Assembly (NCBI RefSeq): GCF_950023065.1
Contig: NC_088679.1
Coordinates: 71,734,001-71,798,000 of the forward strand
Reading direction: 5' to 3'
DNA from: Planococcus citri
Lineage: Eukaryota; Arthropoda; Insecta; Hemiptera; Pseudococcidae
DNA: 64,000 bases
In this document: one piece after another, positions 25,136 through 39,300 of the stretch
How the letters are laid out: the number at the start of each line of letters is the position of its first letter
Numbering within the stretch: the first letter of the stretch is position 1
Notes under the pieces: generated by a model
Seen by the model: the letters and a program-made list of their open reading frames with translations, nothing else
Databases searched by the model: none
What the model was told of the DNA's origin: nothing
Program-made: the position numbers and the translations under genes

Positions 25136-26927
25136 TGACTAAGTTTAAATCTACCTACATATATTGTGTAATATCTTTGACTTCACGAATCAATTACTGG
25201 TGGTTTGACGCTGTTTTGGAGTCTTCAGCAGATTTTTGAATCATTTGGTTTTGGAAAAGTTGTCATAATAAGGTCCAAAATGAAATTCTGCGCATAATCA
25301 TGATCCTTTTGATCAATTTAGATAAAAATTTGCGCTTAAGTTTGCTCCATTTTCAACCTAAAAATTCCACGGTGGTCTTTTTGAGTCATTCATGAAGCCT
25401 CTAAAAGATTTTAATGCTTTTTTGTCTCGATCGATCGAGAACAGTTCGCATAAATAGAAAATTCAAGTTTATAGAAGGTGAATTTCATATTGGATCTTTT
25501 TATCGCAATTTTCAATCAGGTACCTACTGAAAAATTCAATAATCCGCCGTAGGCTTAAAAATGGCTCAAAACCATCTCCTAAACAAAAACCAAGTAGGTA
25601 TCGTGATTTTTCTCTCAATGCCAATTTATTGAAGTTTTAATTTCTTCGTAGAAATTAGGAAATGGACAAAAAACTGAATTTTCGAAAAATTTCCAGAAAT
25701 CAAAAAATGAAATTCAGCATCCAAAAGGCCAGATGGTGTATTTTTGGATGTTCTACAGATTTTTCTCTCTCTGCTTCGGGCAGTTGAGAGCCACAATGCG
25801 GGGCTGGAGCAAATATAATTTGGTCCTGCTTCTAGTAACAAAACCATTTATAGATGACTTATGAAAATTTTTATTTCTTTTTTAGGTTTTTGGAGGCCCA
25901 AATGTGAATTTCAAAATAAATCAAGAAATAAATTGGTCCGAACAAAGCCAGTGCGAAGGTTTTTGAAAATTTGGAGGTCTAAAAACGACGTTTTTTTAGA
26001 AAGTTGATTTAGAAATAGAAAGAAAACAGGTTTTAGGGAATTGAGGTGGAAATCTTTCAAGAATTTATATTTTGAAAGAATTAAAAACGTTGTTTTTGTA
26101 TGCAAGGAGTTTATTTTTTGGATTTTAAAATTTTCGAATCTGAAAGATTTTTTTAGGATGTTAATTTGGAAAATGAAAAAAGAACAGGTTCAAGTAAGGG
26201 TGAAAGCTCTTGAACCCTATTCGCCTCCCCTGCAGCTATGCTGGTGATATAGCGAAAGTTTACCTACCTCGATTTTTTGTAACTGTAATACATGAATAAT
26301 TTTTTTAAATTTAATATAAAAAGAAAACGGATTTTAAAATTGTTTGAAAATAAATTTTGATGGCAATTTTGTTTTGTACTGTTGGGGGGGGGGGACTGCT
26401 AGGTAAATATTTTATATTTTTAATTGAAATCGTGTTTTTGTGTTTTCAAAAGGGCACTTCCATTTCGTCAAATCTTCAGAAGATGTGTAAAGTTTACGTC
26501 AGTCATCGCAAATTCAGTGTCTACAAACATCAAATACATATAAGTTGCCTATTCTGATACATTAAGGAGTAGCAACTAACGAGAATATCTAGGTAGGAAC
26601 GAATTTTTCAGTTTACTTTTTGAAAGAACTGCAGGAATTTTTTTTAGGCGAAATTTCACCTAAGTACATAGGTTTTAATGGTTTAATTTTTTTAAAACCA
26701 TTTAAAGTTTTCGAGCTTGATTATCATCAAACCGTGACTTTTTACTTTTTTTTCTCAAAACCTAAAAAATACAAAAAGCAATTACACAATTGTCTAAATT
26801 TTTTCTGTTTTCTTATCAATATAATTTAGTAATTTTTATCCTAAAAACCGATACAAAAATAAACATAAATCACAGAAAGAGCACCAGGATACCAATATTG
26901 CTGGGTACCCAACGAACCACACAAAAC

Positions 26928-29900
26928 TTATTTCGGCGATATTTCATCTTCATAATTCACCACTCTGATTTCTGGAGGATTAAGAGATACCATTGCTCGT
27001 CGTTCCATCTCAGATGGTCTTTCTTTCGATATTTTCTTATCCAGTGAATACGAAAACCTGTGAAACACAGCAGGCTACATTAACAATTGAATTTGTTTCG
27101 AAAACATATTAAGTAAGTACCTATAGTACACCTAATAAAAATTAGGTGATGTGAGTACTGAAAGTAATTACCAATACGACAATACGACGCCAAAATTAAG
27201 CACGATACTGATAATGTAGAATGCAGAAGGAAAAATTTTCAGAGTATTTCGAAAGACAATATTATACACTGGAAAGCTTATTGGAATGAATAATCCAAAC
27301 ACGTAAATAACCGCAAACAATCGACCTAAATTATTTAATAAACATTGAATTAGGTACAATGAATAGGTGAATCCGAATAGATATCTATAATAGGCGATTC
27401 CCTAAAGTGATGTGGAGTTACTTAGGTTCATAGATTAGGTACTCTGTACACAAAGAATCTTACCAAATTCATTACTGTCGTAAAATTTGCTCATGAACGA
27501 CGAACAAACTGATAACGCTGAGCCATGGAATACGTCAAATAAAGTAACTGTAAAATAAACGGAAATTTAAAATTGGAGAATAGTGTCATTTGGGAAGTTT
27601 CGAGGTGGTTGATGATGGTGAAAAAAAAGTTTCAAAATCACATTAAGGGATTACATGCATGACTTAAAATACTCGTAGGTAAGTGGTATGATTTTTGACC
27701 TTCTTATATTTAAAAGTCGTGTGAAACAATCCAAAGAAAGTGGAAATATTTCAAAAACTGTGTTCTCACTTCTAAGAGAATGTGATCCAGAAATTTTTTC
27801 AAAATTTTTATTTCTTTTTTGATCTTCAATGTAAATTTTAAAAATTTGAAACCACGAAAGAAAAGTGATGGTTCAGGTCAGCGATGTAAATTTTTCCTGT
27901 GGGTAGTCTTTAAAAGTCCCTCTACATTTTTCATTTAATTTTCTCTGCAATTTTCCAGAAAAAAAAGTTTTTGTATTTTTGTATTTCTCAAACTTGTTTC
28001 TCTGGAGCAAATCATAGTCTTATATCTTTAATTATAAATGGTCTCTCCTGTAATTGGTTTTAGCTGTTGGACAGACCTAAATTGTAAAATAAAATAAAAT
28101 AAAAAATAAAAGATGACCCATTTTAGGGTCCTTGACAACATTTTGAAGTAACACTTTCTAAATTAAATTAAAATCAAGCTAGATTGAAAGAGCACTACAC
28201 TAAAACCTCTAAAACCAAAATTTCAAGTTCCAAAATTCATTTTGAAATTTCTGATGAATCTTCTGAAAAGTTGAAAAATGCCAAAAATGCTGATTTGCGA
28301 GCGGCTTTTGAACTTTTTCCATGAAATAAAAATTTTTTAAACAGAAGCAATGAAAATATTTTTTTCTAGTTCAAGTTCTTCACACTAACATAGCAACTTC
28401 TTCTTTTGAACCATTGTAGAGTTTTCAGCAATTTCTTAATTTTCTCCAGAAATTTAAAAACGCTCTGATAGGACGGCCAAGAATTCAATTTAGCCCATAT
28501 AACTTTGGTCAGAACCTATAGGTATGTACTTATATTGGATACCCTCTTGATAATTTTTAAGTAAGTATGTATAACCGAGATAGTCCATGAGTCTTAGTTT
28601 TAAAAAAGAGAGTTTTTGACAAATTTGTAAATTCTAGAAAAAGCGAAAAAAAAATAGATTTTCAATGAATTGACTCGAAAGTAATCATAGTTTGACTTTT
28701 TTTTTGGGAATCTTTAGTGAGTTTCCAAATTCCTCCAGAAATTTCAAATTACTCTGGAAGGACCAAAAATGAACTTTACTACCGAATAACTTAGATCGGT
28801 GCTTATTGGACAGTTTAGGGGAGGATCGTTCTTCAAATTTATTCGAATTTTTATGGAGCCTATCAAAAATTTATGACTAAATGACCTTAATATGACGGGA
28901 GGGAACAATTTCTAATGTTTTCTCTTCTCGGCTCCAATTCGAAGTTTTGGAAATCTAAAAATTTTCAGCTGGTAATATTTTGAGAACTTCGCTCCATTTG
29001 GCAAAAATGCACTCTAAGCTTACCTGGTATAAAAGTAATCAACTAATATCATTTATGGAAGTACTAAAAACATCAAGAGACCACCTAAACGGTTTTGTTT
29101 TTAATCCAGAAGCGAAGAAAACCAATTTTATTATGGAGGGGGGGGGGGAGATCTTGAAATTGAGCATAAAAAATCTCCACATTCAAGTTCAAAAAGGATG
29201 ACCCTATAGTCCTTGAAAATTTTTTGACGATCTAGGTGACTTCTTGGTAACAAATTCACCAAGCAGTGATCATCTGTAATCGATTTCTGACTTGATGACT
29301 AACTTAAGTGCTGAAGCTGTCACAGAAGGGTCACCAAAGAGTCACCTGGTAGATTTTGGTCATTCTTATGGAGAATTGTTGGTGAAGTAATCACCAGAAC
29401 GTCCTCACAGCACTTGAATTTTTTTTTGACGGTCTGGGGACTTCTTGGTGACAGATTCACCAAGCAAAGTGGTCCAAAACAGTTAATTTGTCGGTGTTGG
29501 ACTTGAATTAGTGGAATCCAACTTGCTTCCTTTTGTTTAAAACAATTTTTATTTTACACATGAAAAATTTCTAAAATTGCCTTAAAAACTCGAAACAGTT
29601 TTTTTTTCAAACTTTCGAAAATTCGCCATAGAGGTGCTAATGATTAGGTAACTACGCTAATTAAACTCACCAAAATAAAGATGCCAACTTTCATACGCCA
29701 TTGTGTATCCTATCACAGCAATTGTATCACCAAGTGCAGCAAAGGCTCCGATAACACCATCGTGTATTTTCATCAGCTTACTTAGCACTATTGAACAAAA
29801 TATCGTACCTGCACAAAAACGAAAGTAGTCAAGGTTTAATATAATTCATTTAGGTACAAAGTACCTACATTTCGAATTCGTTCAAGCAGCATATCCAACC

Positions 29901-30942
29901 TAGGATGATTCCGACATGTCTGTATACTTGAAACATGCTGTACATTTTTTCATCCCAACTAAATTTGTAATTCAAGAATAAATACACAACTGAATATTCC
30001 CCTACAAAAAAAAGAGAAAAAATTCACATTAGAAAATTAATAAGTAGGTACCCAGTCAATTCTACAAATAGTTGACTTTTTAAAAATGAAATTGAACACA
30101 AATTCTTCGAATAAAAAAATCTTACCTAACAAGGCAAACCATCCAAGAACTTGTACCAGCAGTAATAACACAACGATGATCCTCTTCCTCGCCAACTTCT
30201 TGCTAAAAACAACCCTAAAACTATTCACTACCGGGGCGAGATTGAAAATCCGACACAAACCTACTTTTCTAACCAGCTGCGCCGTCGAATTCCTAATAAA
30301 AATCGACCCGAACGCGAATCCCAAAATTGACAACGCGATGCACAACATATACGAGTAATAAAACCCTACACTGCGAAGAAGGTATCCAGAACTACCCTTA
30401 CCCAAGGGCGTACCAATAGTTCGAACCAGCCATAAAAGTCCAACCCTCATAGTACGATTTTCCAAGTTAGATATATCACAAATGTACATTTGAGTCGCAG
30501 CTATCATCAGTTCGCGACCTCCGCCGATTATTTCACAAATCACGTTTGAAATTGCTGCACTGGTAGGACTCCAAGACCAATAATACGAATGAATACAGCC
30601 CGAGCAAGCTTGAAGGATTAGACCGATTAAGGGCAAGAAAATCAACGGTTTTCTACGTTTGCCAGCTTCGTCGCTCCAGCACACAGCTAATATGAGATAG
30701 ATTAAGCATATGACAGAGGATATCGAATGATAATTTGAATTTACTTTCGATGTGAATATGATCCCTTTATCTTTGTCGTCGCATGCCGTATTCAAATCAG
30801 GCTCGGATGTGAGGTTAAATCTGCATGCTTTTTGGATGAATAAATTCATGTTCAAGAATTCTAGCACATGATGAGTGCCTATGTATAGGAATAAGGCCGG
30901 CTCGACGCTAATATCGCGAATTAAATGCTTAAAGTTATTCAT
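26928..30942 (-). CDS. Gene D: SLC46-type MFS transporter, six exons
   Basis: Exons are 30126-30942, 29900-30001, 29671-29808, 27464-27547, 27172-27325 and 26928-27057 (minus strand), giving 474 residues, the longest of the array. Start ATG at 30942 (MNNFKHLIRDISVEP). It has sequon NLT, loop TACDDKDKG, DEAGKRRKP after helix 2, and exon 2 helix 7 with YKFSWDEKMYS. It is the most divergent member in the central loop, where it reads TAQLVRKVGLCRIFNLAPVV instead of SVPVEKK. The last exon is long (130 bp) and gives a charged tail containing PSEMERRAMVSLNPPE and ending DEISPK, with Ser/Thr sites that could be regulatory. No element interrupts an exon; intron 3 (2.1 kb) carries a short direct repeat near 29220-29480. 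Confidence 0.87.
29215..29480. repeat. Direct repeat of ~55 bp, 200 bp apart
   Basis: GACTTCTTGGTAACAAATTC / ACCAAGCAGTG near 29239 recurs as GACTTCTTGGTGACAGATTC / ACCAAGCAAAGTG near 29438. In intron 3 of gene D. Confidence 0.55.
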
Positions 30943-33299
30943 GATGAAAACGTTATCGTGCGCGATTATTGAAAAAAAAAGAAACCAATCACTCAGTTAA
31001 GGTATAAAAAAAATTTGAAAATTACCCATACATTTTAATCACAAATTCGTGGCACAAAATTTAGAACGGAAAAACGATCAAATTCGCGTGAGATGCGACG
31101 TTCTCAACCGGTCAACAATGAATAAAAATACGAATAGAAATTGATAATTAGATACACCTATCTACATATTGAAATCAGCGATGAGAACCGGATCGGCGAC
31201 CATATCTTCGTAAGTGAGATTTTATTTTCGAGCTTGTTGTCGGTACTATGAATAAAATAGGAGAACTGTTGCTTTCACGTAAGCAGAATAAACAAAAATT
31301 AGGAATTCTGCCAAACAAAAAAATTAACTGTATTATTGATTAAATTATAAAAACAGGAAAATTACAAAGTACAACTTATACCTTAATGTTAATGCAGTTT
31401 TAACAATTTAACGGGGAGGGGGAGGGAGAAGGTAGCAATCTACGATCTCTAAATTTTGTCACATCAATTTTTTTTTTGAAATTCTTATTGCAAAAAAAAA
31501 TTAGGCAGATGGACCAGATACCTATGTAAATAAAAGTAAACTTGGAAATTTAGGACATTTGCAAAGGAAAATGAAACTATTTGAATAAAAAATTTTCTCG
31601 ATAGGAAGAAAAAGAAACATGAAATTATAAAAATATAAATTTATTTCTGAATAGCAAGTGAGAAGAGAGAGTAGATGAAAATTCAATAAAAAATAAATCG
31701 GTTACAAACAAAAGTTGAGAATAAAATTGGAGAACCATCGAAAAAGCAAAATTTAATCAACTTTTAGAAAAAAAAATTGATAAAAAATAAATTCATCTCG
31801 ATGAGTTTTTAGATATGCGATGAAAAAAAAAACAACAACAAAGCGAATAGGTAGGCTGAATACTAAATTAAAATACTTATTGTAAGCACTTTATTCTAAT
31901 GAGAAAATCGGTTAGATTTTTCTGCGATCTTACCTTAAATTTCATTTGCTCGTCTGGAAATTAATTGCGTAAGTAGGTATCGAAGTATTATTTTGCAAAA
32001 ATATAATTTTCAGTTATACCTACCTAACAAATCTGATTGATCAGTAGTTGAACCACTTATATTTATACTTACCAAGATACATATTGAAATAGTACTGGGT
32101 GAAAAGTTTCAAAATGAATAGATAACTTAATTGATTCTGTGAAATTTATTTGTTCTGGGAAGATTCATGAATATCTTTTAAAGTTTAAAAGTTTCATAAG
32201 ATGCACGATTGCACGTGTATTTTGTTATTCTCGATCAAGAAGTCTACAACACTATCAAAATAAACAAAAAAAATGCACGATTATCACGAAGATATAAAAT
32301 CATGGAAGTCTAATAGCTTCTGATAATAGAGGTCGAGATTAAGATGTGATTACGTATGGTAGTCCAATGAAGGAATGACTTCGAAGAATTTGAATGTGAT
32401 TATGATTGCTATAGTTACCTACTAAATAAAAGAAAACTTTATACATGGAAGAGCTCCAAATAGAATGCATTGATGTATGTACGATGGATTTTTTTTTTGA
32501 TGACTTCAAAATTGGTCAAAAATTCAGTTTTGAACTGACACTCCTGGAATTCTACAGTAATTACCTAATTACCTATACTTACCTAAAACAGTCGAGAGGG
32601 TACTCTAAAGCAAGGGGTGGCGAGTTTTCATTTATTTTTGACAAACTTCCACTACTCCAATTTTTTTAAAATGTTTATGGTATTTTAACGGATAAATAAC
32701 ACGTGTTTGGACTGTAAAAATTCCATTGTTAGATACTTTAACCCTTCGTTATAAAATAGTGGCTCAAAATTTTTAAAAGAGTATAACTCCTCAAAAAATT
32801 GCCTGAAATTTTTTTCTTAAAATTGTTTTGTTCTTTGGACTCCCTAGAACTCATCTAAAAAAAAAAACAGGAAATTTTTATCAGTATTTGGTGAAAAATG
32901 AAAAAATGAAAGAAAAAAAACACATTTTAGCCCCTCCATCCCCCCAAAAAATACTTGCTCTAGGGGTCTATAATTTTTATCAAAATTTTTTCTCATCATA
33001 GTTGACTTTTTGGGGCAGGAGCGGTCAAAATCAGTTTCAAGGACCGAATCGCCATACTTGACTGGCTATGTCCTCTGGGAGAGATTTTACAAAAGCGATT
33101 AAAATAGGTAAATTGAAAATCACCAAAAATTGACCAAAATTCTCAAAATTGAACGATGATTTTTCAAAAATGAAAAAAAAAAGTGCGATGAAACGTCGCA
33201 AAAGTTGTGCAAAATGCATATCTTAAAAATGCTCAAATAAATAAAAAAAGTCATTGAAAATTTGTTATAAAATGGCATAAAAATATATAAATACATACA

Positions 33300-34150
33300 T
33301 AAAAAAGGCAAAAAAACAGGTTTTCCTCCCTCAAATAGGGTGAGAATGACCTAGGAAGCTGAAATTTGGATATGTTGTTCACAATGGCGTTACTCACCAA
33401 TGGTATGAATTTGGACCATTTTCATCAATTTGAGGTCAAATTATGCTTCTCCAAAAAAATGACCTTTCTGTAATTTTCAACTTTGACCCTCCAAACTGCA
33501 GGGGTCAATTCTAGATCTCAAAAGAACTCCATTCCCCAAGTTTGACTTTATTTGATCGATTAGAACCGGTTCCAGGTCATAAAATGTGAAAATCACCATT
33601 GTGCTGAAACTTATAAATTAAAAACTGCTGGCCTACCGCAAATAGTCCATTTTTTACAAAAATCCAGTTTTTTGACTCTGGAAGGAAGTCAAATGGATTT
33701 GGAAGGCTGAAACCTGCAAAAGGCACTTGTGGTACATCCTTCCAATGTACTGTGAAAATTTGGACCCTCTAGGTCAATTTGGAGGCGCTGTAGGTTTGGC
33801 TAAACGTCAAAAAACACGCAAAAATCCACTGTTTTGACCCTGGAGAGGAGTCAAATGGGATTGGAAGGTTGAACCTGCAAAAGACACTCAAGTGGCACCA
33901 TTCCATTGTATTGTGAACATTGGGGCTCCCTAGGTCAATTTTAATAGTGGTTTGGGGTCAAAATAGGGTCAAAATTAGGTTTTTCCTCCCTTAAATGGGG
34001 TGAGAATGACCTAGGAAGCTGAAATTTGGATATATTGTTTACAATGGCGTTTCTCACTAATGGTAGATATGAATTTGGACCATTTTCATCAATTTGGGGC
34101 CAAATTATGCTTCTTCAAAAAATGACCTTTATGTAATTTTCAATTTTGAC
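33300..34150. repeat. Imperfect direct repeats of ~100-180 bp
   Basis: GACCTAGGAAGCTGAAATTT and following 120 bp occur near 33348 and again near 34008. Between them, a unit with GAAGGAAGTCAAATGGATTT occurs near 33680 and in altered form near 33850. No frame. Confidence 0.6.
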
Positions 34151-34279
34151 CTTCCAAACTGCAATTTTTTACAAAAATTTGGCTAAAAATGAGCATAGCT
34201 TGATGAAATATTTCAAAGTACATACGAGTAAAATCTTACCAAAGTCGCTGGAGTTATCACATATTAATGGGAAATATAT

Positions 34280-35220
34280 AATGGCACGACAGAGAAATAT
34301 ATTGAACGACAGCAAAGTTCAACGACGAAATAGGGTGTTTGCACGACAGCCTTAAATGCACGACGGCATAAGTGATTTGAACGACGAATTTAATAGGTTT
34401 TTGAACGACGACCAGTGTAACGACAGAGATATTCACTTTGCACGCCGAAAAAAAGGAATTCCCGACAACATAAAATAACCTGTGAATTTTACGAGACTAG
34501 GTTGTTCAAGTATCGTATTGAATTGATTTAAAGTTTCAAAAATCTGCTGAAGGCTTCAGGAATTTTCAAAAAGTCGCTGGAGGCTCTGAAACGACTTGAA
34601 ATTCGCCTGCAGTACTTCGTAGCGTATTGAAATTGGTTTTTAGAATAAATTTCAGCTTTACATCTTCAATTTGATGGAATTTTGTGGGAATTTCGAGTTT
34701 CAAAAATCTGCTGGAGGCTCTAGAACTGCTCAAAACGGGTTGAAACCGTTTCCAATCGATTTGGCATGACGAAAATAGGGTATATCCCAAATTTCAGCTT
34801 TCTTGGTCAATTTAGTATAATTTTGATTTTTTCCCTCATGGCCAAGTAAGGCTAAGAAAGCGTTGCTGAAGTAGTGAAGAAGTAGTAGATGAATGTATTT
34901 CGTCCCATAACATATCGACATGATCGATTAATGTTTATATTTAAGAAAGAAACACATGTTCGAGATTTCGTCGTTATTTTATACAAGAATGTCGTGCATT
35001 TTTTAAAAATCTGTCGTTGACTGTTGTCGGGCGACTTTTTAATTTCCGTCGCTGATTTTTTTATGTTGTCGTGCAATTTTTATATGGTCGCTGAATAAAC
35101 TTATTTCGTCGTTCAACTTTTTTTTTGGTCGTTCAATTCTTATGTGGCCGGGCATTATATTACTTCGTCGTGAAAACTACCTTTTTTCGTCGTTCAAACA
35201 CCCTAAACTGTCGTGCCGAT
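34280..35220. repeat. Paired arrays of an ACGAC motif in inverted orientation
   Basis: Left array 34284-34470: about ten copies of GCACGAC / GAACGAC / CAACGAC every 15-24 bp. Right array 34967-35217: about thirteen copies of the complement (GTCGTGC, GTCGTTC, TTCGTCGTTCAA), spaced 12-23 bp. A 500-bp spacer lies between. The shared stretch TAGGGTGTTTG is next to the motif in both arms. Confidence 0.7.
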
Positions 35221-36398
35221 AAATCCCACCCCATATTAATTGAATATTTTCAAAATCACATGAAAATTAGTCAAAATAGTAATAAGTGCTATAAAATTTG
35301 TCGAACTGACTTCTTATGTTTTTGAAAATTAAGTAGGTACCTATCATAAAACGGATGACAAAATCAGCCCAAATGAGCAAATTTTGCAAAAGTTGCATAT
35401 TTTGTTTAAAAGTCGTGGAAATGATCAGAAAATTAGATACTGAAATTCGAGTAAAATTCCAAAATTTCCCAAATACCTACCTACCTATCTAACAAATTAT
35501 GGAAAGTTGTGAAAAATTGACTAAATATCGATTAGTCAAATTCAAATTGAATGAAATTTTACAAAAATTACTAGTATCACTGAAAAACTGAAAAATTGGC
35601 ATAAAAATGGTTGAAATTATCAAAAAAACAAAATTCGATTCAGCCTGATTAGATTTAATTGAATTTAGGGAATGCTCGAATCTGATCTGGTCTGATTTTG
35701 AACGATCAATCAGGTTTGATCAGATATATTCAGATCTAATTAGATGATCCAATCCGGTCAAGTTCTACGAGGCTGATTTCTGCATTTATTATGCAATTTT
35801 TCATACTCTTTCCTGCTTTTTTGACTCTTTTCATCCCATCTTCATCCCTCCTGATAATTTTACACACAAATTTTGAATCAAGATTATTGAAATATTAACA
35901 TTTAAACAGTTGTGTGTGTGTGTTTTTTTTTAGAGAGAGGCAAAATAGGGGACTGGGGCTGCGATTTTTACATTTTCCGCTGATATCTAGTCGACCAATA
36001 ATCGTATACAAAATTTAATGAAGCACTAGAAATCGAAGATATTATGTTCTGCAACATTTGCTTTCTGCTGGGCTTCCTCAATAAAAATGGAAAAATACAG
36101 AAATAAAAATAAATTTATACTTTAATCATACATATTTACAAATCCATCAATAACTTTACCCACCCAGAAATACGAGGAAAATAATACGAAAGTCACACTT
36201 TCACACAATATTTTCATCAACCAAGTATCAAAACACCATTAAAACATCCAATTTTTTTAGAACCTTGATAAAAATACTCGTAGTTTCATGCTGCTTCGGG
36301 TGATTGGTGAATCAAGGTAGGTATTTTCATCTATACGTCTACGTTTTCATGTCAAATTTTCACATTCACGAATGAAATAAAAGTAGGTACATATGATA

Positions 36399-39300
36399 TC
36401 ATTTAGAAGTGATCGCTGGATTTCCATCTACACCTATTGAATTCTGTTTATCGAGTTTTTTTGCATAAAGATACGCAGCGCTGAAACACCCGAAATGTGA
36501 TTTTTTTTTACTTTCGGTATGATTTAATTTGAAGGGGAAAAAAATGAACATTTATAGTTCAACTTACCCATATAATACAACAGTTATGATATCCAAGGCT
36601 ACACTAGCAACACAAAATGCTGCTGGAAAACTCGTATCCAAAGTTTTTTGAAAAATTACATTATACAAAGGGTAAGCAAAAGGTGCTGCTAAACCAACTA
36701 CGTTGTATACAGCGCCCAATCGTCCTGCAAATTAAAAAACAAAAATAGAATTTGAAATTTGGTGAACTTGAATAATGAACCTTCCAAGGGACCAGGTAAA
36801 ATTTATTCATATGTACCTAATTCAGTGCTGTCGTAATATTTGCTCATGAATGATGTACTGACAGTTAACGCTGTGCCATGAAATACATCGAGTAGAGGAA
36901 CTGAAAAAATACACATAATTATTTCAATTTCGGACGATTTTTTTTTTATAACGTTTCGAATGAAACTCGTCAAAACGAGGACTTACTCAAATAAATCTGC
37001 CAATCCAAAGATGCGAAGAACAATCCTATGACAGCCATTGTGTCCCAAAATCCGGCAAACATACCGATCAAGCCATCATGCCATTTCAAACGTCTACTGA
37101 GAATCACTGAACTGAATAGGATACCTTGGAAAATAAACAATTAGTGAATATGAGTAGCCTACAAAACATAACATAACATTACATTTAAATGTATGACTCT
37201 GTAATATAAATTAGGCCTATTATTTACATACAAATAAATAATGCAAAGACGATCGAGATAAAGCATCGAAGTGGGTCATTCTACACCGAAGGCTGGTCAT
37301 GTAACAATTCAAACATTTACGTCGACAAATTTGCCTATCCTCGTGTTGAAGGAACCAAAATACAAAATGATACAGTTATCATGCGCCAATCGAGTTCAGT
37401 ACGAATTACGATTGATTCCTGCCTTGGCCCAGGAAACGCAAAAAAACACTATTCCCCCCCCCATTTTCCGTCGTCGAATCAAAAACAATTGAATACCTGT
37501 CTTTTTGAACGAACAGTGAGTAAAAATTGAATTGATTTTATTTGAATCAAATTTAAACATACCTAAGGTAGAGTGGGGTAATTGCAAAGCACTATTTGAT
37601 TAGTGACACTTTGAGAGGGCGCTGTGTGCACGGATGAAGCTGAAATTTGTACCACTTATATTTCAGGGGGTTCTCTATCAATGGTAAAATTTTTGTACAA
37701 TTTGGTTCACAAATCGTGGAGAAAATTGCAATTTGGCAATATTTTTTTTATTTTTTTTTAATTTTCAAAACACTCACTGTATTCTACGTGTCATTTGCCA
37801 ACTTTTGATGTATGTATTCATGGTTTTGATTCGGTAAAAAATTCGATGATTTTTCCCGCTTCCCAAAAAAATTTTTAGGAGAGTGAAAAAATTTTGAAAA
37901 ATTATTTTTTTTAAAACTCGCTAAAATTAACAAAAAATCAACTATTCATCATTTTTGGTATTTTCTATGCAAAAAACTCGTCATAGAAATACATTTTTCG
38001 TCAAATATATTTGTAAAACATTGAAAATGAGCAATACCTACTTTTAAAATTCAGTAAAACTGGTAATCATTTCTCTAACGTGTAACTCATATGTGACCGT
38101 GGAAGTTTATTTGTTTTGTAATTTCGAATCATTTTCAAGTTATTTAGGGCAAAAAAATATTTGTGGTAAGTGCAAAACATTTTTTTCTTTTTTTTTTTTA
38201 AATTTTTTTTCAACATAATAATTTTTCAAATGGGATTTCAATGCCTCTGAAAAGCTTAATTTTGAGAAAAAATCAAAAGTGGCAAATGGGTTGTTACTAA
38301 TTTTAAAATCGTTGAGTTAGAGGGAAGATATGGGTCCTGAAAAAGAGAGAGAATTTCCGAAAAAATCGTTGCTTTTTTTGCATTAATTATGTTAAAACAT
38401 CGAAAGATTTCATTTCTGAAATTGGAGAAATATTTTGGAACGCAGTGGTGCCAATTTTTTGATTCACGATTGCCAATTTCAACAATTTAAATAAAATGTT
38501 GATCTGTTTTTGTCCATTTTTCTCACATTTTTGGCCAAAAAATTGGCACTACTGCGTTCCGAAATCTTTTCCTAGTTTCAGAAATTATATCTTTCGATGT
38601 TTTGGCTTAATCAATATGAAATACCTATTCAAGAATAAAAAATTGTCAAAAAACGAGTTTGCCCAAAAATACACAATTTGTAAATTTTCAACTACTATGG
38701 TTGTTGATGGGTATGATAATATTTGTTCTCGTTTTAGTTGTAAATTCGAATGGTTTGTAGTATCGAGTGCGCCACTGTCGTTGCAACGCACTCTAGCTTG
38801 CTAGTTACGATGTCTAGTTCGAATTGTTGTTGTTATGATTTTTTTATTATGTATTTATACTCGAATTATATACAGTCCACTGTTCGTGTTGAATTATTTC
38901 AAATTTTCTATTCGAATATTGAGTAATTATTTCGCGAATAAATAAACATGGTCCTTCGGGCCGGATATAATTGAATCGGTCAGTGCAGAAAGGGCATAAG
39001 TCCATTTTTGCGTTTTTCAGGAATAACAAAAAACTGATTCATTCAAAAATCAAAAAATTTCAGTAAACATGCTTAAGGTCATTGAAAGAGGACCCCAAGA
39101 CACAACTTTTAGCGCAGTTTCCAAAAAAAAATATTCACGTGCGCCAGTGCTGTTGCTGCCTAAACAAATGGGACTTAGACCCTTTCTGCACTTAATTGAC
39201 AAAATTTCTTTCGAAATTTCTCGGGCACGAATGGGGCTTGATTCTACATCTAAGTACATCATTTAGACTGCTATCCCGTTTAAATTGACCAAAAACCCCT

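Larger units (their letters stand above)
20947..26927. other. C-D intergenic region
   Basis: Holds the 2.8-kb element (21974-24792), its nested MITE and the TGGTGCCCG array. Remaining parts (20947-21970, 25140-26927) show only short open frames with no recognisable domain. Confidence 0.6.
30943..36398. other. D-E intergenic region
   Basis: Holds the direct repeats at 33300-34150 and the paired ACGAC arrays. A short GATC-rich palindromic stretch lies at 35640-35775. Otherwise AT-rich DNA without a convincing gene. Confidence 0.55.

Noticed and set aside
35641..35775. CAGCCT...AGGCTG ends around a GATCAGAT-rich stretch, possible tiny MITE
   Set aside because: Flanks ATTCGATT and ATTTCTGC do not form a duplication and the inverted ends are only about six bases.
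37271..37492. 73-codon frame in intron 2 of gene E
   Set aside because: No domain and not related to anything nearby.
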